A stretch of DNA of 64,000 bases, taken from the NCBI RefSeq assembly GCF_006438825.1, contig NZ_RCZP01000002.1, positions 218,568 through 282,567 on the forward strand. The letters run 5' to 3'. Made by a program: the position numbers and the translations under genes. The notes under the pieces were generated by a model. The model was not told the origin of the DNA. It was given only the letters and a program-made list of their open reading frames with translations, and searched no databases. This DNA is from Muricoccus nepalensis (GTDB lineage Bacteria > Pseudomonadota > Alphaproteobacteria > Acetobacterales > Acetobacteraceae). Shown piece after piece: positions 37,923 through 46,866 of this stretch (positions are counted from its first letter, which is position 1; each line of letters begins with the position of its first letter).

Positions 37923-38612
37923 TCAGGCCGCGCGGCGGCGGCGTCGCGCGAGGCCGAGGCCGAGCACGCCGGTCAGCATCAGCGTCATCGAGGCCGGCTC
38001 GGGCACGGCGACGAGGGTGATGGCGCCGGCCGCGACCGGCAGGTTCACGTCGTAGGTCCTCGCGCCCGGCCCGGCGGGGACGATGCCGCCGTGCATGTCG
38101 AAGACGCGGAAGTCGAGCGGCAGCAGGTCCGCCCGCGTGAAGCCGGGCTCCGTCGGGTTCTGGCTGAGGTCGAAGCTGGCGGTGTAGAGCAGCGTCGTCG
38201 TCGCGGCCGTGACGCCGAGGAGTTCCGCCTTGGTGCCCGGCGCGTGCTCGGCGAGGGAGAGGATCACCGGCCCGATCTGCGCGATCGCCTCGGGGGTGGT
38301 GACGACGCCGTTGCCATCGGCGTCGCCGTTCGGCGGCACGGGCGGCGGCGGCGCGGGGGTGTCGAGCGGCACGCCCGGGGCGATGTCCTTCCCGTGGACG
38401 TGCAGCAGGTGCGTCTGCCCCGCCACGACGTTGTTGGCGACGAGGCTGAAGGACAGGATGTCGCCGTCGAGGCTGAAATTCGCCGTGCCGGTCACGCCCG
38501 AACCGTTCGCGGGGTCGAGGACGGCCTGGTAGAGCACCGGCGCCGCGGAGGCCGCGGCCGGCAACAGGAAGCAGGAGAGGGCGAGGGCGGGGAGGGACGA
38601 TCGGGTTCGCAT
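37923..38612 (-). CDS. CHRD domain protein with EF-hand loop and PEP-CTERM anchor
   Basis: A 229-residue exported protein. Signal peptide to about residue 24; CHRD-type domain (VLYQAVLDPANGSGVTG, THLLHVHGKD, then DFRVFDMHGGIVPAG). An insert at 85-115 contains a Pro run and a canonical EF-hand loop from Asp97 to Glu108 (DADGNGVVTTPE). The C-terminus is a full PEP-CTERM signal: VPEPASMTLM, a hydrophobic helix and RRRRR. PEP-CTERM proteins are sorted to the surface with exopolysaccharide by exosortase (not in this window). Two His in the CHRD part suggest metal binding. Confidence 0.85.
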   Translation of the reverse strand: MRTRSSLPALALSCFLLPAAASAAPVLYQAVLDPANGSGVTGTANFSLDGDILSFSLVANNVVAGQTHLLHVHGKDIAPGVPLDTPAPPPPVPPNGDADGNGVVTTPEAIAQIGPVILSLAEHAPGTKAELLGVTAATTTLLYTASFDLSQNPTEPGFTRADLLPLDFRVFDMHGGIVPAGPGARTYDVNLPVAAGAITLVAVPEPASMTLMLTGVLGLGLARRRRRAA

Positions 38613-38650
38613 GGGGGGCTCCGGCCGCGTGGCAGGGGCCACGGCGGAGT

Positions 38651-38667
38651 GTTCTGGCTGACAGAAC
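38651..38667. promoter_or_regulatory. Perfect dyad upstream of the PEP-CTERM gene
   Basis: GTTCTG-GCTGA-CAGAAC is a perfect 6-bp inverted repeat with a 5-base spacer, about 40 bases upstream of the PEP-CTERM start. It sits in a locally less GC-rich promoter region (gttcaacttggttaat) between this gene and the end of the VWA-like gene. The regulator is unknown. The alphaproteobacterial LexA box is a direct repeat (GTTC-N7-GTTC), so it does not fit. Confidence 0.4.
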
Positions 38668-38742
38668 GGTAGAGACCGAGCGTTCAACTTGGTTAATCCG
38701 CCCCGGCGCCGGTTCGCACGATCGCGCGACGGCCGCGGCCGC

Positions 38743-40827
38743 TCAGCGCCCCTCGCGCCGCCAGGCCACCACGGCCACGCCGAGCACCAGCAGCAGCGCC
38801 AGCCAGGGCGGCAGCAGCGGCAGGGCGGCGATGCCGGTGACGGTGTGGTCCTCCCGCCGCACCAGCCCCAGCCATCCCGGCCCGGCGGCGTCGCGCCCGG
38901 CGGCGACGCGGCGGAGGTCGGGCAGGGCGCCGCCGTCGCCGATCCAGCGCGCGGCACCCCCCGAGGCCGAGACCAGCGCCGCCAAGCGCGCGGGATCGGC
39001 GCGCAGGTCGGCGATCTCGGGCGGGTTGCTCGCCTCGGCGGCGGCGAAGGCGGTGCGGGTGCCGTCGGTCGCGGACCAGACGCCGGCGCGGGTGGCCGGC
39101 ACCTCCACCACCGCGCGCCCGCCCTCGCGCCGGTCGGGCGCGTGGCGCGTCACGGTGCCGTCCGGCGCGGTGACGGCGATGCCGGGGGGCGGGGCGTCCG
39201 CCAGGCTGCGGCGGGTGACGGTGAGGCGCCCCTGGGCGATGGCGGCGGTGAGGTCCTCCTCCTCCAGCTCGGGCTCGCGCATCAGCCAGTGGGCGATGCG
39301 GCGCAGCAGCTCCGCCTGGGGGCCGCCGCCGTCATGCCCGCGGGACCAGAGCCAGATCTGGTCCGACAGCAGCAGCGCCACCCGGCCCTCGCCGACGCGG
39401 TCGAGCAGCAGGAGGGGATTGCCGTCCGCGCCGTTCATGACGGTCGCGCCGCCGCGCGGCTCGGCGCGCAGCATCCGGTACCAGCGGCCCCAGCTCGCGG
39501 CCGCCACCGCGGTGGCGTTGGCGCCGGTCAGGCCCTCCGTCACGGGGTGGCGCAGCCCGGTCTCGCTCACCTGGGCGCGGAAGGGCGCCTCCAACAGCGC
39601 CTGCCCGCCGGGCAGGGGGCGAGCGGGCAGCACGGCGCCAAGGGGGGTGTTGGCCAGCGACTCCCGCCCGGTGAACTCCGGCCCCACGGACATCAGCAGC
39701 GCGCCGCCCTGTCGGACGTGCTCGGCGATGTTGCGCAGGTACTGCGGCGGCAGGATGCCGCGGTTGGAGAAGCGGTCGAAGACGATGAGGTCGAACTCGC
39801 GCAGCTTCTGCTGGAACAGCTCCCGCACGGGGAAGGCGATCAGCGCGAGCTCGTTCAGCGGGGTCAGGTCGTCCTTCTCGGGCGGGCGGAGGATCGTGAA
39901 GTGGACGAGGTCGACGTTCGGGTCGGCCTTCAGCAGGCGGCGCCAGGTGCGCTCGCCCGCGTGCGGCTCGCCGCTCACGAGCAGCACGCGCAGCCGGTCG
40001 CGCACGCCGTTCACGGTGACGATGGCGGTGTTGTTCAGCGTGGAGACCTCGCCCGGGCGCTCCTCCGCGGTGATCTCGATGACGCTCGGGCCGCCGCGCT
40101 CGATGGGCACGGCGATGCGCTGCTCGCGGCCGGGCAGCACGCTCTCGGTGCGCGGCGCGGCGCCGTCGCGGCGGATGGTCAGGCGGAGCGGCGCGGCGTT
40201 GCCGGGGGCGATGCCGAGGTCCTCCACCACGAGGCGTAGCTCCACGCCGCGGCCGACGATGCCGAAGCCCGGCGCCTCGATGACGCGGAGCCGCCGGTCC
40301 ACCTCGCCCGCGCGCCCCGGCAGCAGGACGTGCAGCGGCGCCTCGATCGCGAGGTTGCGCGGCACGTCGTGCACCTGCCCGTCCGTCAGCGCGATGACGC
40401 CGGCCAGCCGCGCGCGGGGGATGTCGTTGAGGCCGCGCTCGATGGCCGCGAAGAGGCGCGTGCCCTGGCTGCCGCCCTCCTCCGCGACGACGGTGCGGAG
40501 CTCGAGGTCGGGCAGCCGCCCGGCGCGGGCCTCGATGGCGACGCGGGCGGCCGCGATCGCGGCCTCGCGTCCGGCGACGGTGGTGGAGGCGCTGTTGTCC
40601 ACCGCCAGCAGCGCGATGTCGGGCCGGACCTCGCGCGTCTGCTGCACGAGGCGCGGGTTGGCGACGGCGCCGAGGAGGAGGAGGAAGGCCAGCGCCCGCC
40701 ACCAGGCGCCGCGCGCGCGGCGCAGCAGCGCGGGCAGCAGCGCCAGCGCCGCGAGCAGGGCCAGCGCCGCCAGCAGCCAGGGCGGCAGGATGGGCGCGAG
40801 GTCGATCGAGGAGAGGGAGCGCGTCAT
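38743..40827 (-). CDS. VWA-like / glutamine-amidotransferase-like membrane protein of a MoxR operon
   Basis: A 694-residue membrane protein. Two helices at the N-terminus (PPWLLAALALLAALALLPALL and a LAFLLLLGAVA segment), a VWA-like region with a MIDAS-type DNSAS in LLAVDNSAST, CARDB-like beta domains, a class I glutamine-amidotransferase-like fold (VLLVSGEPHAGERTWRRLL, LIVFDRF, GGALLMSVGPEF) without an obvious catalytic Cys, and one C-terminal helix. It is the last gene of the moxR-DUF58-DUF4159 operon; its ATG overlaps the previous stop (TGATG). Molecular role unknown; such operons are linked to envelope stress and metallo-protein maturation. Confidence 0.8.
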   Translation of the reverse strand: MTRSLSSIDLAPILPPWLLAALALLAALALLPALLRRARGAWWRALAFLLLLGAVANPRLVQQTREVRPDIALLAVDNSASTTVAGREAAIAAARVAIEARAGRLPDLELRTVVAEEGGSQGTRLFAAIERGLNDIPRARLAGVIALTDGQVHDVPRNLAIEAPLHVLLPGRAGEVDRRLRVIEAPGFGIVGRGVELRLVVEDLGIAPGNAAPLRLTIRRDGAAPRTESVLPGREQRIAVPIERGGPSVIEITAEERPGEVSTLNNTAIVTVNGVRDRLRVLLVSGEPHAGERTWRRLLKADPNVDLVHFTILRPPEKDDLTPLNELALIAFPVRELFQQKLREFDLIVFDRFSNRGILPPQYLRNIAEHVRQGGALLMSVGPEFTGRESLANTPLGAVLPARPLPGGQALLEAPFRAQVSETGLRHPVTEGLTGANATAVAAASWGRWYRMLRAEPRGGATVMNGADGNPLLLLDRVGEGRVALLLSDQIWLWSRGHDGGGPQAELLRRIAHWLMREPELEEEDLTAAIAQGRLTVTRRSLADAPPPGIAVTAPDGTVTRHAPDRREGGRAVVEVPATRAGVWSATDGTRTAFAAAEASNPPEIADLRADPARLAALVSASGGAARWIGDGGALPDLRRVAAGRDAAGPGWLGLVRREDHTVTGIAALPLLPPWLALLLVLGVAVVAWRREGR

Positions 40828-43544
40828 CAGTTACCCAGGCGCTCCAGGATGGCGGGCACGTGCACCTGGTCGCCCTTGTAGTTGCCGGTCAGCGCGTAGA
40901 TCACGAGGTTGACGCCGAAGCGGTAGGCCAGCGTCCGCTGCCGCGCGCCGCCGGGCAGCACGGCGTAGGGGTTGGCGCCGCGCGCGTCGACCGCCCAGGC
41001 CGCCGCCCAGTCGTGCCCGCCGATGATGACGGGGCTGACGCTGTCGTTCGCGCGGTCCGTGTCGCGCGCGATCCAGACGGGGCCGCCGGCGTAGCGGCCG
41101 GGCAGGTCGGGCAGGAGGTAGAAGGCGCGCTTGAGGACGTGGTCCTCCGGCAGGGGCGCGAGCGGCGGCACCTGGAGGTTGCGCGTGAGGCGGCGCAGCG
41201 CGGCGTCGGCGCCGAGCGAGACGCCCTCGCCCGAGCCCTCGTTCCGCGTGTCGAAGACGATGATGCCGCCGTTGCGCATGAAGGCGTTCAGCGCGGCGAC
41301 GGCCGCCGCGTCCGGCGCGGGGGCCTCGGGCAGCACCACCCAGTAGAGCAGGGGATAGAAGGAGAGGTCGTCCCGTCCTGGGCGCAAGGCCACGGGCTCG
41401 GCGAGGCCGGCGGCGGTGCGGCGGTTCACGTAGTCGGACAGGCCCGTCAGGCCCTGGCGCGAGACCTCGTCCGCCTGGGCGTCGCCGGTCACGACATAGG
41501 CGAGGCGCGTGGCCAGCGCCGCCGCGCCCTCGGGCGGCGTGCCCTGGGCCGGCGTGCCCTGCGCCATGGCCGCGCCGGGCAGCAGCAGCGCCAGCGCCAC
41601 GGCGGCCGCCCGCGCGCGGAGGCCAAGGCCGCGGCTCTGGAGCGAGAGCAGGAGGTCGAGCGCCAGCAGCACCAGCGCCGCGGCCAGCAGCCAGGGGCCG
41701 AGGTCGCGCTCCGGCGGCACGCCGCCGATGCGGGTCTCGCGCGCGCTGCTTGGTGCGGGCGCCATCGCCGCGGGGGCGGGCAGGCGGGCGGAGAGGTTGA
41801 GGGCGCGGCGCTCCCCGCCCTCGCCCACGGTGCCGTACCAGCCCGGCGGGTTGCGCGGGCCGGGGGTGGCGGTGTCGATCGCGCCGGCCGCGAGCGGGCC
41901 CGCGGCCGGCGGGGGCGCGCCGAGGCGGCCGAAGCCGTCCAGCGTCTCGAGCGGCGCGAGGGTCGCCGCGCCCTCGCTCCCCGCGATGCCGGCGGAGAGC
42001 GCCACGATCCGGCGGAGCATGTCGATGTAGAGGCCCGAGAGCGGCAGGTCCGACCAGTCCGCGTTGGCGGTGACGTGGAAGAGCACGATCCGCCCGGCGC
42101 CCCGGTTCTCGAAGGTCACCAGCGGCGTGCCGTCCGACAGCCGCGCCCAGCTCCGCTCGGCCAGGCGCGGGATGGGCTCGGCCAGCACCTGGGTGGTCAC
42201 GGTGACCTCGGGCGGCGGCACCAGCCCGGCGAAGGGGCTGCCCTCGGGGAAGGCGGCCAGGGTCTGCGGGCGCTCCCAGGAGAGCGCGCTGCCGAGCGCC
42301 CGCTCCCCGGCGCGGAGCGGCACGGGCAGGAGGCGGTCGCCGCGCTCGGCCAGCCGCGGGCCGGCGAAGCGGAGCAGCAGGCCGCCGCCCTCGACGAAGC
42401 GCGTCACCGCCTCGGTCTCCGCCCCCTCGGCCAGCGGCCGGTCGGCGAGCACGAGGACGGAGAGGCGGCGGGAAAGAAGGGCCTCCAGCGTGCCGCGCCG
42501 GATCTCGGCGGTCGGGGAGAGGGCGCGGTCGATGTAGTAGAGGGAGCCCGTCAGCGGCGTGTCCGCCGCCTCCTCCTGCGCGGCGAGCAGCCCCACGGGG
42601 CGGCGGCGGAAGCGCTCGTCCAGCAGCACCATCCCGGCCGCGCCGGGCGCCGGGCCCTCGAGCGCGAGCTGGGTGACGCTGTTGCGGATCTCGATCGGCA
42701 GCTCCAGCGCGCCCTCCGCCTCCGTGGCGCCGGCGGCCAGCGGCAGGACCGCGCGGCCGAGGGCGCGGCCGTCGGGGGTCATGGCCAGCACGCCCGCCTC
42801 CCCCGCCTCGCCGCCGGGCGGGCGGCGCAGCGTGAGGACGAGGCGGTCGGCCTCGGCGCGGGGCGGCAGCAGCACGCGGGCCGCGCCCGGCGCGCCGCGC
42901 GCCACCTGCAGCGGCCCGGCGGCGGCCAGGGCCGCCATCAGCGGCGCCGCGTCGTCGCCGGCATGGGCCACGCCGTCGGCGACGTAGAGGGCCGAGAAGC
43001 CGCCCTCCCGCCAGGAGGCGAGCGCGGCGAGCGCCGCCGGGCGGTCGGGCGCCCAGGGCTGCGGGCGCAGCGCGGCGAGGCGGGCGCGGGCCTCCTCGGC
43101 GGGCATCCAGCCGGTGGGGCGGGGTGCCTCCCCCGTCGCGGAGGGGGCGGTGGCGAGAAGGGCGACGCGGCGCCCGGCGCGGGCGGCGGCGTCCAGCGCC
43201 GACCCGGCCGCGGCCACCCGGTCCGGCCAGTCGGCGGCCGCGGCCCAGCCGTTGTCGAGCACGACGAGCAGCGGCCCCTCCTCGGGATCGCCCAGCGCCG
43301 CGTTCCAGACGGGGCGGGCGAGGCCGAGGATGATCAGCGCCGCCGCGACGAGGCGCAGCAGCAGCAGCCACCAGGGCGTGCGCGACGGGGTCTCCTCCAC
43401 CGCTGGCAGGTCGCGCAGGAAGCGGGCGGGGGGGAAGGACTGGCGCCGCGGCGTGGGCGGGGTGACGCGCAGCAGCCACCAGAGGGCGGGCAGCGCGGCC
43501 AGCGCAACCAGCAGCCAGGGCGCGGTGAAGGTGAGCGCGCCCAT
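40827..43544 (-). CDS. DUF4159 protein with BatA-type N-terminus
   Basis: A 905-residue membrane protein. The start is the BatA N-terminal module (FTAPWLLVALAALPALWWLL, FPPARFL, then the helix WWLLLLRLVAAALIILGLARPVW). The VWA-like region that follows reads LLVVLDNGWAAAADW, so the MIDAS DxSxS is not intact. A beta-rich middle, a GATase-like part and a helix near residue 640 lead to the C-terminal DUF4159 domain (RLAYVVTGDAQADEVSRQGL, FMRNGGIIVFDTRNEG). ATG at 43544 follows a TTG codon also in frame. Part of the MoxR operon. Confidence 0.85.
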   Translation of the reverse strand: MGALTFTAPWLLVALAALPALWWLLRVTPPTPRRQSFPPARFLRDLPAVEETPSRTPWWLLLLRLVAAALIILGLARPVWNAALGDPEEGPLLVVLDNGWAAAADWPDRVAAAGSALDAAARAGRRVALLATAPSATGEAPRPTGWMPAEEARARLAALRPQPWAPDRPAALAALASWREGGFSALYVADGVAHAGDDAAPLMAALAAAGPLQVARGAPGAARVLLPPRAEADRLVLTLRRPPGGEAGEAGVLAMTPDGRALGRAVLPLAAGATEAEGALELPIEIRNSVTQLALEGPAPGAAGMVLLDERFRRRPVGLLAAQEEAADTPLTGSLYYIDRALSPTAEIRRGTLEALLSRRLSVLVLADRPLAEGAETEAVTRFVEGGGLLLRFAGPRLAERGDRLLPVPLRAGERALGSALSWERPQTLAAFPEGSPFAGLVPPPEVTVTTQVLAEPIPRLAERSWARLSDGTPLVTFENRGAGRIVLFHVTANADWSDLPLSGLYIDMLRRIVALSAGIAGSEGAATLAPLETLDGFGRLGAPPPAAGPLAAGAIDTATPGPRNPPGWYGTVGEGGERRALNLSARLPAPAAMAPAPSSARETRIGGVPPERDLGPWLLAAALVLLALDLLLSLQSRGLGLRARAAAVALALLLPGAAMAQGTPAQGTPPEGAAALATRLAYVVTGDAQADEVSRQGLTGLSDYVNRRTAAGLAEPVALRPGRDDLSFYPLLYWVVLPEAPAPDAAAVAALNAFMRNGGIIVFDTRNEGSGEGVSLGADAALRRLTRNLQVPPLAPLPEDHVLKRAFYLLPDLPGRYAGGPVWIARDTDRANDSVSPVIIGGHDWAAAWAVDARGANPYAVLPGGARQRTLAYRFGVNLVIYALTGNYKGDQVHVPAILERLGN

Positions 43545-43560
43545 CAAGGCCCGCCGCCCC

Positions 43561-44440
43561 TCATCGCGCGCCCTGGGGCGCGAGGGCCTGCCAGAGCGCC
43601 ATCAGCGCGGCCTCCGGCGGGTGGTCGGTACGGTGGGAGAGGAGCCGGAAGCCGAGCGAGCCCGCCAGCGCCGCGAGGCCCGCGCGATGGGCGGCGAGGC
43701 GCTCCTCGTAGAGGCCGCGGATGCCCTCCACCCGCGGCACGAGGGCGTGGTCGGTGCCGTCCATCGGCTCGAAGCGGACGCGGCCGCCATAGGGCAGGGT
43801 TTCCTCGGCGGGGTCGCGGAGCGTGACGAGGGTGGCGCGGATCCCGGCGGCGGCAAGGGGCGAGAGGGCGGCGCGGAGCGCGGGCAGCGGGGCCAGGAAG
43901 TCGCCGAAGAGCACGGCGCGGGTGTGGCGGGGCAGGGTCTCGTCCGCGGGCGGCCCCGACAGGCCCTCCAGCCGCATCGCGAGCGCGGGCAGCGCGCCCC
44001 GCCCGGAGAGACCCCGCCCGCCGCCGAGCAGCCGCACCCGCTCGCCGCCGCGCAGCAGGAGGGAGGCGAGGGCGAGGAGGAGGAGGTCGGCCCGCGCGCC
44101 CTTGGTCGGCCGCTCCGCCCCGCCCGACCAGTCCATGCCGGGGGAGGCGTCGCGCCAGAGGGCGACGGTCTGGGCGGATTCCCACTCGGTCTCGCGGAGG
44201 TAGAGGCGGTCGGACTTGCCGCTCTGCCGCCAGTCCACCCGCGCCGCGTCGTCGCCGGGCAGGTAGGGGCGGAACTGCCAGAAGGCGTCGCCCTGGCCCG
44301 CGCGGCGGCGGCCGTGGACGCCCTGCATCACCGTGGCCGCCACCCGCTCCGCGGCGACCACCAGGGGCGGCAGCCGCGCGGCGGCGGCCTCGGCGCGAAG
44401 CGGAAGGGGGGCCTCGGCGCCCCGCCTGGCCAGGGTTGGG

Positions 44441-44448
<8 letters not shown>
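43561..44448 (-). CDS. DUF58 domain protein
   Basis: A 295-residue DUF58 protein. The hallmark is FWQFRPYLPGDDAARVDWR followed by QSGKSDRLYLRETEWESAQTV (about 57-95), then a VWA-like fold with WRDASPGMDW where a MIDAS motif would lie. It works with MoxR-type AAA ATPases in a family of membrane-linked chaperone systems. The start is TTG (ttggctaac) and lies inside the last codons of moxR, an eight-base overlap, so translation is coupled. Confidence 0.88.
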
Positions 44449-45469
<1,021 letters not shown>

Positions 45470-45589
45470 GGGTGGCCCCTTCTCATATTGCCCGAGGGTA
45501 ACACCCCGACCCCCGCCACTCCGGGCTACATGGAGGCGTACCGGGCGGATGGGGAGGGTAGGGCCCTTCGATGGCGCGGAGGAAGTCAC

Positions 45590-46252
45590 ATGGCGCTGGG
45601 GATGCATGATGTTACGGGCGGCGGGAAACCGGCCGCGCCGCCGGTGCCCGGCCTTGCCCGGGTGCCGCGAACGATCTGCGGCGACTTCCACATGCGGATC
45701 GCCCGCGACGGGTCCTGGTACTACCAGGGCAGCCCGATCACGCGGCGGGCGCTCGTCTGTCTCTTCGCCTCCGTGCTCAAGCGCGAGGAGGACGGCAGCT
45801 ACTGGCTGGAGACCCCGGTCGAGCGCGGCCGTATCGAGGTGGAGGACGTGCCCTTCGTCGCGGTGGAGCTCAACTGGGGCCATTGCTGCAGCGGCGGGGG
45901 CGGCGCCTGCGAGGGCGACGCGGCCGGCAAGCGGCGCGCGCGCCAGTGCCTCACCTTCCGCACCAACCTCGACGAGATGGTGACCGCGGACGAGAGCCAC
46001 CCGATCCGGGTGGAGGTGGACCCGGTGACCCGCGAGCCGCGGCCCTACGTCACCGTCCGCCCGGGCCTCGAGGCGCGGATCAGCCGGCCGGTCTTCTACG
46101 AACTCGTCGCCCTCGCCCAGACCGAGGTGGTGGACGGGCGCGAGGTCACGGGCGTCTGGAGCGAGGGGGTCTTCTTCGTCATCGACGACAGCCCGCCCGA
46201 GGAGCTGGACGCCGAGGACCCGCTGGCGTCCCTGGACGACGAGGTGGCGTGA
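45590..46252 (+). CDS. DUF1285 protein with Cys-rich insert
   Basis: A 220-residue DUF1285 protein: FHMRIARDGSWYYQGSPITR, LVCLFASVLKREEDGSYWLETPVERG quoted in parts, DVPFVAVEL, and the C-terminal FYELVALAQ pattern with VWSEGVFFVI. Between FVAVELNWG and LTFRTNLDEMV there is an insert with His98, Cys99, Cys100, Cys107 and Cys120 that I do not recall in the family; it could bind zinc. ATG at 45590 follows ggaggaag, better than ATG 60 bases upstream. The Nudix gene overlaps its stop (GTGA). Confidence 0.82.
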   Translation: MALGMHDVTGGGKPAAPPVPGLARVPRTICGDFHMRIARDGSWYYQGSPITRRALVCLFASVLKREEDGSYWLETPVERGRIEVEDVPFVAVELNWGHCCSGGGGACEGDAAGKRRARQCLTFRTNLDEMVTADESHPIRVEVDPVTREPRPYVTVRPGLEARISRPVFYELVALAQTEVVDGREVTGVWSEGVFFVIDDSPPEELDAEDPLASLDDEVA

Positions 46253-46866
46253 CCCCGAGCGCAGCGACCGCCTTCACGGCACCCCCTCCTGCCCTCCTGC
46301 CCGCGGAGATCGAGGCGCGCCTCGCTGATCCCTCGAGGCTCGCGCGCGGCGCGGCCGACGCGGAGGCGGCGGAGGGCATCCGCCGCTCCGCCGTGCTGGT
46401 GCCCATCCTGCTGCACCCCGAGCCCACCGTGCTGCTGACGCTGCGCGCCGCCACCCTCTCGTCCCATGCGGGGCAGGTGGCCTTCCCCGGCGGCCGCATC
46501 GAGCCGGGGGAGACGCCCGAGGCCGCGGCCATCCGCGAGGCGGCGGAGGAGGTGGGGCTGGACCCCCGCCTGCCGCGCATCGCGGGCCGGCTGCCGGCGA
46601 TGGTGACGGGCACCGGCTTCCACGTCATCCCGGTCGTGGCCCTGCTGGACCCGCCGGTCACCCTGCTTCCCGAGCCTGCCGAGGTGGCGGAGGTCTTCGA
46701 GTACCCCGTGGCCCGCCTGCTGGACCCCGCCTGGCCCGAGCGCCGCAGCGGCGTTTTCGGAGGCCGCGCCCGCCACTATTGGGCCTGGCCGCACGAGACG
46801 CAGCTCATCTGGGGCGCGACGGCCTCAATGCTGCGGAGCCTCGCCCTCGCGCTGCGGGACGCCTAG
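46249..46866 (+). CDS. CoA pyrophosphatase, Nudix family
   Basis: A 205-residue Nudix hydrolase that should cleave CoA or its derivatives to 4'-phosphopantetheine and adenosine 3',5'-bisphosphate. The CoA-type signature LLTLRAATLSSHAGQVAFPGG is split across 21 residues (quoted here as LLTLRAATLSSHAG and QVAFPGG), and the Nudix box follows with PGETPEAAAIREAAEEVGL. Starts with GTG overlapping the DUF1285 stop. Its TAG and that of the HWE kinase gene share CTAG. Confidence 0.9.
   Translation: MTPSAATAFTAPPPALLPAEIEARLADPSRLARGAADAEAAEGIRRSAVLVPILLHPEPTVLLTLRAATLSSHAGQVAFPGGRIEPGETPEAAAIREAAEEVGLDPRLPRIAGRLPAMVTGTGFHVIPVVALLDPPVTLLPEPAEVAEVFEYPVARLLDPAWPERRSGVFGGRARHYWAWPHETQLIWGATASMLRSLALALRDA

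Noticed and set aside
38651-38667. LexA (SOS) box reading of the dyad
   Set aside because: The alphaproteobacterial LexA box is a direct repeat GTTC-N7-GTTC; this is an inverted repeat with another spacing.
40860-43826. A 988-codon plus-strand open frame opposite the DUF4159 and DUF58 genes
   Set aside because: It is rich in Arg, Gly, His and Ala with no domain, and the opposite strand has clear families; long antisense frames are expected at this GC content.
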